The notes under the pieces: model-generated
Seen by the model: only the letters and a program-made list of their open reading frames with translations
What the model was told of the DNA's origin: nothing
Database searches by the model: none
Shown: piece after piece, positions 17,038 through 25,010 of the stretch
Layout: each line of letters begins with the position of its first letter
How positions within the stretch are numbered: the stretch's first letter is position 1
DNA from: Vibrio sp. UBA2441
GTDB taxonomy: Bacteria; Pseudomonadota; Gammaproteobacteria; Enterobacterales; Vibrionaceae
Assembly (NCBI GenBank): GCA_002342685.1
Contig: DDQN01000040.1
Location: 1-42,707 of the forward strand
Direction: 5' to 3'
DNA length: 42,707 nucleotides
Position numbers and translations under genes: made by a program

Positions 17038-17675
17038 TGGCCAACCTCAAAATAATTTTTCTTGGCATGATTTTTCCACATATCCCCAGTAGTCGCAAAT
17101 TTACATGTCTAATTTACGAAATATTTATTCTTGAATAGAGGCACTTTGGATAACACTTGTACAATTTGACAGTTATCAACACAACCTAGAGCCGTGTCAC
17201 AAAATTATTCACCTTTTCTGTGAGTAAGTATGTGAAGAATTCAAGAATTGAAAATAAAAAAGATTAACTATCACTCACACCACCTACTTAATCAGAGTCA
17301 ACAAAGAACACTTAATTTATAAATTACAGCAGGTTACACCTAAAATACTCATTCATAATTAGGAGTAAACAATTGGAGGATCTTTAACCAAAACAGATCG
17401 GTTAAAGATCCACCACCTTAACAGTTGTCCACATACATACGAGTACATTTCATTAAAAACCATTTATTTCAACCACTTTATTGACTAAAACCTCCTGTTA
17501 ATTGATCCAGTAAAATAATATTTCATTACATTCACAACAAACCTGTGGATAACTTAGCATTGATCATAAATCATACTCACAGATCTTAGCTCAATCGATA
17601 TTTCCCTCTATCTAGATCAATAATTTTGCTACAATCCAAACCAGAAAGATTCTCAAAACTTAACGAACCGCTCAC
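17038..17675. other. Gene-free rppH-mutH region rich in DnaA boxes and GATC sites; DARS2-like candidate
   Basis: No coding frame with a ribosome-binding site is present. Eight 9-mers match TTATNCACA with at most one mismatch. Forward: 17072 TTTTCCACA, 17173 TTATCAACA, 17205 TTATTCACC, 17425 TTGTCCACA. Reverse: 17145-17153 (TTATCCAAA), 17219-17227 (TTACTCACA), 17231-17239 (TTCTTCACA) and 17544-17552 (TTATCCACA, exact). Roughly one would be expected by chance in this length. Seven GATC sites fall between 17379 and 17618. In E. coli the DnaA-reactivating sequence DARS2 lies in non-coding DNA beside mutH; I recall this from the literature. The shared position and DnaA boxes suggest an equivalent. 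Function is inferred, not shown. Confidence 0.6.
17378..17411. repeat. 12-bp inverted repeat carrying three GATC sites
   Basis: GGATCTTTAACC (17378-17389) and its exact complement GGTTAAAGATCC (17400-17411) flank the 10-base spacer AAAACAGATC. Each arm and the spacer hold one GATC. There is no T-run on either side, so it is not a simple terminator. It could be a dimer-protein operator or a hairpin inside the DARS2-like region. Confidence 0.85.
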
Positions 17676-18338
17676 ATGAAACCCCAACCTAAATCTGAAC
17701 TTGAGCTATTCCAGAGAGCTCAAGACATTGCAGGCTTCACTTATAAAGAGCTGGCCGATGAAGCTCAACTTATCGTTCCTGATAATTTAAAGCGGGATAA
17801 AGGCTGGGTAGGACAGCTATTAGAGTGGCATTTAGGTGCTAGCGCGGGTAGCAAACCCCAACAAGACTTTGCTCACCTTGGAATTGAGCTCAAAAGCATC
17901 CCTATTAGCTACTCCGGAAAACCTCTGGAAACTACATTTGTCTGCGTAGCCCCGCTCACTGGTGTACACGGTCTTTCATGGGAGCACAGTCATGTACGGC
18001 AAAAGCTTTCCAAGGTTCTTTGGATCCCCGTTGAAGGTGAAAGAGAAATCCCATTAGCAGAAAGAAGAGTCGGAACACCAATACTCTGGACACCTTCAGA
18101 AGAGCAAGAGAAACTCCTGAAGGCTGATTGGGAAGAACTCATGGAAATGATCGTACTTGGTGATGTTGAAAAAATCACTGCCAGACATGGAGAAGTCATG
18201 CAGCTCAGACCCAAAGCAGCCAACAGCCGAGTATTAACTGTAGCCTATGGGGCAAGCGGGAAACCCATCAAAACACTGCCAAGAGGTTTCTACCTCAGGA
18301 CACAGTTTACCGCTCAAATCCTGTCACAGTACTTTTAA
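17676..18338 (+). CDS. mutH: DNA mismatch repair endonuclease MutH
   Basis: Methyl-directed repair nuclease that nicks the unmethylated strand at hemimethylated GATC after MutS-MutL activation. 220 residues. The catalytic triad is in place: Asp64, Glu71 and Lys73 in DFAHLGIELKSIPI, with the same spacing as E. coli Asp70, Glu77, Lys79. The DNA-contact segment YGASGKPIKTLPRGFYLR near the C-terminus is intact. There is no strong Shine-Dalgarno before the ATG. It converges on the small gene downstream with a 4-bp stop overlap. Its presence implies Dam methylation in this host. Confidence 0.96.
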   Translation: MKPQPKSELELFQRAQDIAGFTYKELADEAQLIVPDNLKRDKGWVGQLLEWHLGASAGSKPQQDFAHLGIELKSIPISYSGKPLETTFVCVAPLTGVHGLSWEHSHVRQKLSKVLWIPVEGEREIPLAERRVGTPILWTPSEEQEKLLKADWEELMEMIVLGDVEKITARHGEVMQLRPKAANSRVLTVAYGASGKPIKTLPRGFYLRTQFTAQILSQYF

Positions 18339-18658
18339 TGCGTATTCAAGGACAGCTCAATATCATGATAAGGTACCGCACCTTCAGGAGAACCACACTC
18401 ATCATCTGTGTTATGTAATCGAAGATAAACAGATTCGACCCCCAAACGACTTAAATCCTGCTTTACTTGTTCTAAAGAAGAATAGTGCACGGGCTCACCG
18501 TTTTTATAGATTGGCTCTAACTTATGTTTATACTCAACAGCCAATAAATAATCCGATAAGTCTTCGCAACTGATTACATATAATTTCGGTTGAATTTGCT
18601 TGTCTGCATGCTGAGCATACTCAGCGTGAAGCCAATGATCGAGTTGTATCTTTTGCAT
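18335..18658 (-). CDS. Conserved small protein of unknown function (possibly DUF6482)
   Basis: 107 residues from an ATG at 18658 behind a strong GGAGG seven bases upstream; earlier in-frame ATGs lack this. Acidic and soluble, with no signal peptide or membrane segment. It reads MQKIQLDHWLHAEYAQHADK, then a beta-rich middle (LYVISCEDLSDYLLAVEYKHKL), an 'EPVHYSSLEQVKQDLSRLGVESVYLRLH' region and an acidic CGSPEGAVPYHDIEL tail. The pattern 'SLEQVKQDLxxLGV..VYLRL' reminds me of the DUF6482 family, but I am not certain. It lies between mutH and tas and diverges from tas. No function is assigned. Confidence 0.8.
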   Translation of the reverse strand: MQKIQLDHWLHAEYAQHADKQIQPKLYVISCEDLSDYLLAVEYKHKLEPIYKNGEPVHYSSLEQVKQDLSRLGVESVYLRLHNTDDECGSPEGAVPYHDIELSLNTH

Positions 18659-18728
18659 AGGCTTTCCTCCCTTAACAGTAAGCTTAGTCCAGTCAGAGAC
18701 AATTTCTAATTTCACTAAAGTCAATTTA

Positions 18729-18755
18729 TTGGATATGTTAGATATATTGGATATA
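18729..18755. repeat. Three tandem 9-bp units between tas and the divergent small gene
   Basis: TTGGATATG, TTAGATATA, TTGGATATA follow each other at 18729-18755. This is about 24 bp upstream of tas and within the divergent promoter gap. It could be phased operator sites or simply AT-rich promoter DNA. Confidence 0.6.
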
Positions 18756-18778
18756 AATAATGAAGCAAAGGAAGTGCG

Positions 18779-19813
18779 ATGAAATATCAAAAATTGCCAA
18801 ACTCAACACTTGAAATTAGCCAAATTGGCCTAGGAACGATGACATTTGGTGAACAAAATTCACAGTCAGAAGCCTTTACCCAGCTTGATTATGCTTTCGA
18901 AAGAGGAATAAATTTTATTGATACTGCGGAAATGTATCCAGTTCCGCCAACGGGCAAAACTCAAGGGTTAACAGAAGAGTACATTGGCAACTGGTTAAGA
19001 AAGTCCGATAAGAGAGAAAAAGTCATTATTGCGACTAAAGTAGCAGGTCCACGTAATGTCCCCCACATTAGAGAGAACATGAGTCTAGATCGAAGGAATA
19101 TTCATCAAGCTTTGAATGATAGCCTCAAACGTCTTAAAACAGATTATGTCGATCTTTATCAACTTCACTGGCCCCAAAGACAAACTAACTGTTTTGGGCA
19201 GCTCAACTACCCTTACCCTGATACTCAGGAAGAAGTTACTCTTATAGAATCACTTGAGGCTTTAGCTGAACTCATTCGGGCAGGCAAGATTCGTTATATT
19301 GGAATTTCAAATGAAACACCATGGGGGGTTATGAAGTATCTACACCTAGCAGAGAAACACGATTTGCCAAAAATGGTTTCTATTCAAAATCCATATAACT
19401 TATTAAATCGAAGTTTTGAAATTGGTTTATCCGAAGTTTCACATTTTGAAGGCGTTAAACTATTAGCATACTCTCCCTTAGCATTTGGTTGCCTAAGCGG
19501 AAAATACCTGAATGATGCCAGACCAAAAGGCGCTCGTTGCTCTACCTGGACTCGTTTTTCTCGCTACTTTACTAGGCAAGGTATAAAAGCCACTGAAGCC
19601 TATGTGCAACTTGCTCTAGAGTTCGGCCTGAGTCCTGTTCAAATGGCTCTCGCCTTTGTAAACCAAAGACCCTTTGTTGCATCGAATATAGTGGGTGCAA
19701 CAAATCTGGAGCAGCTAAAAGAGAATATTGACAGCATTGACACAACGCTGAGTCCTGAATTAATGGATGAAATTCAGAAGATTGGAGCAAAATACTCCAA
19801 TCCCTGTCCTTAA
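18779..19813 (+). CDS. tas: Aldo/keto reductase Tas
   Basis: NADPH-dependent aldo/keto reductase, close to E. coli Tas, which was named for suppressing tyrosine auxotrophy. 344 residues. Catalytic Asp and Tyr are in NFIDTAEMYPVPP; the Lys is in the KVIIATKVAGP region and the His in DLYQLHWPQR. The NADP-binding C-terminal part has LAYSPLAFGCLSGKY and SNIVGATNLEQLKENI. The physiological substrate is unknown. AGGAAG precedes the ATG. In E. coli tas also lies near mutH, so the neighbourhood is ancestral. Confidence 0.93.
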   Translation: MKYQKLPNSTLEISQIGLGTMTFGEQNSQSEAFTQLDYAFERGINFIDTAEMYPVPPTGKTQGLTEEYIGNWLRKSDKREKVIIATKVAGPRNVPHIRENMSLDRRNIHQALNDSLKRLKTDYVDLYQLHWPQRQTNCFGQLNYPYPDTQEEVTLIESLEALAELIRAGKIRYIGISNETPWGVMKYLHLAEKHDLPKMVSIQNPYNLLNRSFEIGLSEVSHFEGVKLLAYSPLAFGCLSGKYLNDARPKGARCSTWTRFSRYFTRQGIKATEAYVQLALEFGLSPVQMALAFVNQRPFVASNIVGATNLEQLKENIDSIDTTLSPELMDEIQKIGAKYSNPCP

Positions 19814-19814
19814 A

Positions 19815-19844
19815 AATTTTGGGGAAAGTAGGACAACTTTCCCC
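19815..19844. terminator. Terminator between convergent tas and the DUF1127-like gene
   Basis: Perfect 9-bp stem GGGGAAAGT (19821-19829) and ACTTTCCCC (19836-19844). On the minus strand it is followed by AAAATTTTTA. It lies 7 bp beyond the minus-strand stop and 7 bp after the tas stop. Confidence 0.75.
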
Positions 19845-19850
19845 TTACCA

Positions 19851-20102
19851 TTACGTCGCAAGTCTCGATCGAAAGACTCGGCGAAGGTGGCGCATACGAC
19901 GTTCAACAATGATATGTTCTGGTTCTGAAACACCTAAAATACGCCCATCACCATCCAAACCGATATCTCTAAGCAAGTGTTTGTTTTCCCAAGGGATATC
20001 ATACTGTGAACGGCGAACCGTTTTCTTCCAGATTTTTTCTTCTCTACGTAGATCCGCTTTTACAAATAAAACGGCTAGGTTCAAATAAAGGGAATGACTC
20101 AT
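19851..20102 (-). CDS. Small basic DUF1127-like protein
   Basis: 83 residues from the second of two adjacent ATGs (20102). GGAGAATT is better spaced for it than for the ATG at 20105. The N-terminus SLYLNLAVLFVKADLRREEKIWKK is amphipathic and basic. The segment WENKHLLRDIGLDGDGR contains the LLRDIGL core typical of DUF1127 proteins, and the C-terminus RRMRHLRRVFRSRL is arginine-rich. Small DUF1127 proteins in other bacteria affect RNA turnover and phosphate or colonisation phenotypes. The role here is unknown. It lies between tas and vpsR. Confidence 0.8.
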   Translation of the reverse strand: MSHSLYLNLAVLFVKADLRREEKIWKKTVRRSQYDIPWENKHLLRDIGLDGDGRILGVSEPEHIIVERRMRHLRRVFRSRLAT

Positions 20103-20215
20103 CATAATTCTCCAGTTAATTTTATTAAAAGCTGGAAAAATGACACTTTAGGAAAAGAAATAGTAAGAACTGTCCCGTTCAGCTGCCATTTTCCGCAGCC
20201 GACTTAGGATACGGA

Positions 20216-20329
20216 TCAATTAGTTTTGTTTGATTCTGCTTGTCTATTCGCGAAACATGATGCGAACATGGTTGGAGTAGCAAAAAATACAGGTGCGCAA
20301 ACAAAATGAATAATGTTGAAAGTTTTCAT
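20216..20329 (-). CDS. Candidate 37-residue small protein
   Basis: ATG at 20329 is preceded by a perfect AGGAGG seven bases away, unusually strong for this window. The 37 codons end in TGA at 20216. It reads MKTFNIIHFVCAPVFFATPT, then MFASCFANRQAESNKTN. A Lys near the N-terminus, a hydrophobic stretch and small residues before a polar tail suggest a secreted or membrane peptide. Two cysteines are present. I recognise no family. It lies in the 497-bp gap between the DUF1127-like gene and vpsR, on their strand. Confidence 0.5.
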   Translation of the reverse strand: MKTFNIIHFVCAPVFFATPTMFASCFANRQAESNKTN

Positions 20330-20602
20330 CTGACGCCTCCTGTCTAACTAATTAATCCTATTAAGAAATGTGTGAATTCTCATTCACGGACAAATTGTAG
20401 CCAATGCACAAAATAGTGCAATAGTTAATCACCGTAATAACTAACTTCAATAAATAACCCTGAGTTGAGTAGAAAACAACCACAACTAACAAACGATTCA
20501 ACTGAATAATGCATAGTTAGAAAAGTTATTATCTAAAACAAATGGATATATACATTCCCTACAAGTTAGTCACCATTTATTAAAATAGTAGCCCCTTTAA
20601 AA
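20330..20602. other. AT-rich gap between vpsR and the small peptide gene
   Basis: Presumably holds the promoter for the 37-residue frame and the 3' end of the vpsR transcript. I see no clear hairpin with a T-run and no further open frame with a ribosome-binding site. Confidence 0.4.
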
Positions 20603-21931
20603 TTACATAGATTCAGTAATCAAGTTGTGCTTATTTAATAGGCGGTACATTGTTGCTCTGGAAACACCGAGCTCTTTAGCCGCTGGAGAGACCTGGCCTT
20701 CATGCGACTCCAGCACCAATATCAAAGCATCTTTTTCCGAGTCTTCCCTTATACTCTTCAAACTTCGTCGACCATTGGTTATTTGCGGTAGATCCAATTG
20801 ATTGACATCAATAATGGCACCGTCAGACATCAAAACAGCTCGTTTCACCTGATTCATCAGCTCACGCACATTTCCAGGCCAATAATACTGAGTCAGTATT
20901 TTTATTGCTTCATCGGAAAAGTCTTTAGCTTGTGCATTGTATTCTTTCGAATAATCTTGCAGGAACTGTTTAGCCAGAATTGAGATATCTCCAGCACGTT
21001 CTTTTAGGCTTGGAACGTTAATTCTTAATACATTGATATAATGGTATAACTCTTCATTGAAATCCTTATCAACCAATGCTTTTTCTATATCAGCGCTGTA
21101 ACCCGCTAATATTCGAACATCGAGCTCTTTACTACCTACTGCGGTGTCAATTTTCCCTTCTTGCATAAACCGGAGTAAATTACGCTGCTGAGATCGGGGC
21201 ATGGTAAGAATATCATTGAGGTACAGAGTCCCTCCATTTGCCTTCTCTAGAAGGCTAACTGTTTCAACATCGTCACCAATCGAAAATAAATCCTGTTGCA
21301 TCCGAACTTCAGATAATGCACCACAATTTACGGAAATAAACGCCTCTTTAGAGCGAGCAGACATATTATGAATCGCTTTCGCAACACTCTCTTTTCCCGA
21401 GCCATTCTCCCCATAGATAAGAATACTCACATCGGTAGAGCTAATTCTTTTCACTTGCTCACGCAGCCGTTTCATGGAAACCGATTCACCCGTAAGACCC
21501 ATGTCTCTCGTGCAGCCATAATTAGGCCAAACCTTTTTTTCAAGTTTGAGCATGCCTAATTGGTGCCCGATCGTGCTCATTAACTGAGTATCTGGAATAG
21601 GATCGGTAAAAAAATCGATACAAAAATTTACTATAAACTGACAAATCGTATCTGAACCTAGCTGAGGCTCCCTAATAAATGCCAACCAGCGAACATGCTT
21701 ATAACTACTCACCAAGTTAGCAATGCCATTTAGACTAAACTCATCCTGACTTAAATCGACAATGCCAATGCAAGGGCCTATTTCATTCAGCAAAGCATCC
21801 GCCTTACGCAAATCAGCACATCGTTGGCATTTCCAGCCAGCTTGTTCTAAAACAGACAACCAGGGTTCGTGTTTCCCACCTACCACCACCAGAGATCCGG
21901 GAACAGAATCCAGTCGGAATTGAGTACCCAT
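20603..21931 (-). CDS. vpsR: VpsR, biofilm master activator (bacterial enhancer-binding-protein family)
   Basis: Activator of Vibrio polysaccharide and biofilm genes; in V. cholerae it responds to cyclic di-GMP. 442 residues. The N-terminal receiver-like domain has Asp59 in GIVDLS. The AAA+ domain has Walker A GENGSGKE at 174-181. Walker B reads GGTLYLND, with Asn-Asp where enhancer-binding proteins usually have Asp-Glu. The GAFTGA sigma-54 contact loop is absent; the matching region reads DLFSIGDDVETV. This fits the known ability of VpsR to work with sigma-70 RNA polymerase. A Fis-type HTH lies at the C-terminus (VSPAAKELGVSRATMYRLLNKH). The ATG at 21931 follows AGAGAGGA. Confidence 0.95.
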   Translation of the reverse strand: MGTQFRLDSVPGSLVVVGGKHEPWLSVLEQAGWKCQRCADLRKADALLNEIGPCIGIVDLSQDEFSLNGIANLVSSYKHVRWLAFIREPQLGSDTICQFIVNFCIDFFTDPIPDTQLMSTIGHQLGMLKLEKKVWPNYGCTRDMGLTGESVSMKRLREQVKRISSTDVSILIYGENGSGKESVAKAIHNMSARSKEAFISVNCGALSEVRMQQDLFSIGDDVETVSLLEKANGGTLYLNDILTMPRSQQRNLLRFMQEGKIDTAVGSKELDVRILAGYSADIEKALVDKDFNEELYHYINVLRINVPSLKERAGDISILAKQFLQDYSKEYNAQAKDFSDEAIKILTQYYWPGNVRELMNQVKRAVLMSDGAIIDVNQLDLPQITNGRRSLKSIREDSEKDALILVLESHEGQVSPAAKELGVSRATMYRLLNKHNLITESM

Positions 21932-22082
21932 GAATATTTCCTCTCTTGTTATATGAGAATTATTGAACTTACTGTTACATTATCGATACATGACTTATTT
22001 TTCTGTCTCAATATTAAGACTTAGCACATCTAGTCATCTCGTCAAGTGAGCTGGTTGTTTTTTTGCATTAGTTTAACGCATT

Positions 22083-22120
22083 AAAAAAGCCTACTTCATT
22101 CAAAGTAGGCTTAATTTTTT
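22083..22120. terminator. Terminator of acnB
   Basis: Stem AAGCCTACTT (22087-22096) and AAGTAGGCTT (22103-22112) with A and T runs on both sides, so it works on either strand. It lies about 28 bp beyond the acnB stop on the minus strand. Confidence 0.92.
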
Positions 22121-22147
22121 ACTGAATAATAAACGGGTTAACGCCTA

Positions 22148-24745
22148 TTAAACTGGTTCTTGAAAAATAACAGTATTCGCTTTCTCTGTATACTCTCCCA
22201 TCTTGTGGAAGTTTAGATAGCGATAAGTATCAGAAGCGGTTGCATCGATCTGCTTAGCATACTCAAGGTACTCATCCATGGTTGGAATTCTACCTAAAAT
22301 AGCACCAACAGAAGCTAACTCAGCAGAAGCAAGATAAACATTTGCACCTGTACCAAGACGGTTCGGGAAGTTTCGTGTAGAAGTAGACATGACCGTAACA
22401 TTATCAGCTACACGTGCCTGGTTACCCATACAAAGTGAGCAACCCGGAGTCTCTATTCGAACACCTGCTCGACCAAAGATTCCGTAATAGCCTTCTTCAG
22501 TAAGTTGGTCTTTATCCATCTTAGTCGGAGGTGCAATCCACAATCGGGTATCCAATTGACCATTGAATTTTTCAAGCAATTTACCAGCAGCACGGAAGTG
22601 ACCAATATTAGTCATGCATGACCCAATGAATACTTCTTGAATTTCTGTACCTTGAACATCGGACAGAAGGCGAGCATCATCAGGATCGTTTGGCGCACAT
22701 AAAATTGGTTGCTTAATATCTGCAAGATCAATTTCGATAACATGAGTATATTCTGCATCAGAATCAGCACTCATTAGATCTGGGTTTGCCAACCAATCTT
22801 GCATTGCTGTAATTCGACGTTCAAGCGTACGGATATCCCCATAACCTTCAGAGATCATCCACTTAAGCATTACAATGTTAGAATTAAGGTATTCCTCAAT
22901 AGATTCTTGAGAAAGTTTCACCGTACAACCCGCAGCCGATCGCTCTGCAGAAGCATCAGACAGCTCAAAAGCCTGTTCAACAGACAAATGCTCTACCCCT
23001 TCAATCTCAAGTACGCGCCCAGAGAATTCATTGATCTTACCGGCTTTCTCTACTGTTAATAGCCCTTGCTTAATACCATAATAAGGAATCGCATGGACTA
23101 AATCACGTAGCGTAATACCTGGTTGGATATCACCTTTAAATCGGACCAAAATTGACTCAGGCATATCAAGAGGCATCACACCCGTTGCCGCTGCAAATGC
23201 CACCAAACCTGAACCTGCAGGGAATGAAACACCTAGTGGGAATCGAGTATGTGAATCGCCACCAGTACCAACAGTATCTGGAAGCAGCATACGGTTTAGC
23301 CAAGAGTGAATGACACCATCTCCAGGACGTAAAGAAACACCCGCACGGTTCATTATAAAATCAGGTAATGTGTGGTGCGTGTTCACATCGATTGGCTTTG
23401 GATACGCCGAGGTGTGACAGAACGACTGCATAACAAGATCAGCGGAAAAACCCAGACACGCTAAATCTTTCAATTCATCACGCGTCATTGGCCCAGTGGT
23501 ATCCTGAGAGCCAACCGTCGTCATCTTAGGCTCACAGTAGGTTCCTGGGCGGATCCCTTCAACACCACATGCTTTACCTACCATTTTCTGAGCTAAGGTA
23601 TAACCTTTGCCGGTATCTTCAACAGCAACAGGACGGCGGAATATTTCTGAAGGTTCTAATCCGAGCGATTCACGTGCGCGATCAGTTAATCCACGACCAA
23701 TAATTAATGGAATGCGTCCACCAGCACGAACTTCATCAATAAGAACGTCTGTCTTAAGGCCAAACTCTGCGAGCGTCTCACCCGTTTCATGGTCAGTCAC
23801 CTTTCCTTCAAATGGGTAAACATCAATAACATCACCCATATTCAATTTAGAGACATCAACCTCAATAGGCAAGGCTCCTGCATCTTCCATTGTATTGAAG
23901 AAGATGGGCGCGATTTTACCACCAAGCACATAACCACCAGCACGTTTATTAGGAACGTTTGGTATATCATCTCCCATAAACCAAAGAACAGAGTTTGTCG
24001 CTGACTTACGAGAAGAGCCCGTACCGACAACATCACCAACATAAACCAGTTGATGACCTTTTTCTTTCAGTGATTCAATTTGATTTACTGGGCCAATGGT
24101 TCCAGCACTATCAGGATTGATGCCATCACGTTCATTCTTAAGCATCGCCAATGCGTGTAGCGGAATATCAGGACGTGACCATGCATCGGGTGCAGGAGAG
24201 AGATCATCGGTATTTGTTTCACCAGTGACTTTAAATACAGTCAGAGTGATTTTTTGCTGAAGTTCAGGCTTAGACAGGAACCATTCCGCTTCTGCCCATG
24301 AATTAAGAACCTGTTTCGCAACTTCATTGCCCGCTTTTGCTTTTTCTTCTACATCATAAAATGCATCGAACATAAGCAGTGTATGAGACAGAGCTTTAGC
24401 TGCTATTGGAGCCAACACACTGTCCTCTAACAAGGAGATAAGCGGTTCAATGTTATAGCCACCTTGCATGGTGCCTAGAAGTTCCACCGCTTTTTCCTGA
24501 CTAACAAGGGGGGAGTTTACCTCACCTTTAGCCACAGCAGTTAGGAAGCCAGCTTTGACATAAGCAGCTTCATCAACACCAGGGGGAATTCGATTTTCAA
24601 GAAGATCAAGAATCATTTCTTTTTCGCCAACAGGCGGATTCTTAACCAGTTCAACCAGTGCAGCAACTTGTTCTGCATTTAGTGGTGTGGGTACTACTCC
24701 TTCCACAGCACGCTCTTCGACGTGTTTACGATAGGCTTCAAGCAC
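22148..24745 (-). CDS. acnB: Aconitate hydratase B
   Basis: [4Fe-4S] TCA-cycle enzyme interconverting citrate and isocitrate; the E. coli protein also binds RNA as an apo-enzyme. 865 residues, the AcnB length. An N-terminal HEAT-like domain (about 1-160) is followed by the swivel domain early in the chain, the AcnB hallmark. Cluster cysteines are seen in GSCMTNIGHF and in the CxxC of GCSLCMGNQ. The start is GTG at 24745 behind AGAGGA. The leader carries a long hairpin. It follows the patatin gene on the same strand but is separated from it by a terminator. Confidence 0.97.
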   Translation of the reverse strand: MLEAYRKHVEERAVEGVVPTPLNAEQVAALVELVKNPPVGEKEMILDLLENRIPPGVDEAAYVKAGFLTAVAKGEVNSPLVSQEKAVELLGTMQGGYNIEPLISLLEDSVLAPIAAKALSHTLLMFDAFYDVEEKAKAGNEVAKQVLNSWAEAEWFLSKPELQQKITLTVFKVTGETNTDDLSPAPDAWSRPDIPLHALAMLKNERDGINPDSAGTIGPVNQIESLKEKGHQLVYVGDVVGTGSSRKSATNSVLWFMGDDIPNVPNKRAGGYVLGGKIAPIFFNTMEDAGALPIEVDVSKLNMGDVIDVYPFEGKVTDHETGETLAEFGLKTDVLIDEVRAGGRIPLIIGRGLTDRARESLGLEPSEIFRRPVAVEDTGKGYTLAQKMVGKACGVEGIRPGTYCEPKMTTVGSQDTTGPMTRDELKDLACLGFSADLVMQSFCHTSAYPKPIDVNTHHTLPDFIMNRAGVSLRPGDGVIHSWLNRMLLPDTVGTGGDSHTRFPLGVSFPAGSGLVAFAAATGVMPLDMPESILVRFKGDIQPGITLRDLVHAIPYYGIKQGLLTVEKAGKINEFSGRVLEIEGVEHLSVEQAFELSDASAERSAAGCTVKLSQESIEEYLNSNIVMLKWMISEGYGDIRTLERRITAMQDWLANPDLMSADSDAEYTHVIEIDLADIKQPILCAPNDPDDARLLSDVQGTEIQEVFIGSCMTNIGHFRAAGKLLEKFNGQLDTRLWIAPPTKMDKDQLTEEGYYGIFGRAGVRIETPGCSLCMGNQARVADNVTVMSTSTRNFPNRLGTGANVYLASAELASVGAILGRIPTMDEYLEYAKQIDATASDTYRYLNFHKMGEYTEKANTVIFQEPV

Positions 24746-24809
24746 GACTTATTCCTCTCATTGCGGTTCAATTTCCTACGTATGGAAATTAAACATCCTT
24801 GGAAAAATT

Positions 24810-24868
24810 GGCTTCCTGCCGCTTGTTATTATTGAGACTCTTTTAATAATCGACAGCGGACGGGAGCC
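24810..24868 (-). promoter_or_regulatory. Structured leader hairpin upstream of acnB
   Basis: Long imperfect hairpin in the acnB 5' region. The outer stem pairs GGCTTCC (24810-24816) with GGGAGCC (24862-24868), including one wobble. The middle pairs CCGCT with AGCGG, and the inner part pairs TTATTATT with AATAAT. On the minus strand it is followed by AATTTTTCC, so it could be an attenuator or a stability/binding element about 64 nt before the acnB start. No matching riboswitch class is recognised. Confidence 0.6.
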
Positions 24869-24956
24869 AAACTGTGCCGCAGAGGATATCAAATTTAACC
24901 AAAAATTAAAATCTAATCATTTTGACCAACATATCATCTTACGACTAAAGTTTTAG

Positions 24957-25000
24957 AAAATAAAAACCATATCGCCATGAATTTTATGGTTTTTATTTTT
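24957..25000. terminator. Bidirectional-looking terminator after the patatin gene
   Basis: 14-bp arms AAAATAAAAACCAT (24957-24970) and ATGGTTTTTATTTT (24986-24999). A T-rich tail is present on both strands. It lies 11 bp beyond the stop of the minus-strand patatin gene. Confidence 0.85.
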
Positions 25001-25010
25001 TCATGTACGA

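Noticed and set aside
17038..17675. A chromosomal or plasmid origin of replication
   Set aside because: DnaA boxes and GATC sites are present, but the neighbours are rppH and mutH rather than gidA/mnmG, dnaA or a rep gene. I also see no array of 13-mer AT repeats, so a DARS/datA-type titration or reactivation site fits better.
18247..18573. 108-codon plus-strand open frame across the mutH 3' end
   Set aside because: It overlaps mutH and the small minus-strand gene in other frames, with no ribosome-binding site and no recognisable motif.
20603..21931. Generic sigma-54 activator (NtrC type)
   Set aside because: There is no GAFTGA loop; the N-terminal domain and overall sequence match VpsR.
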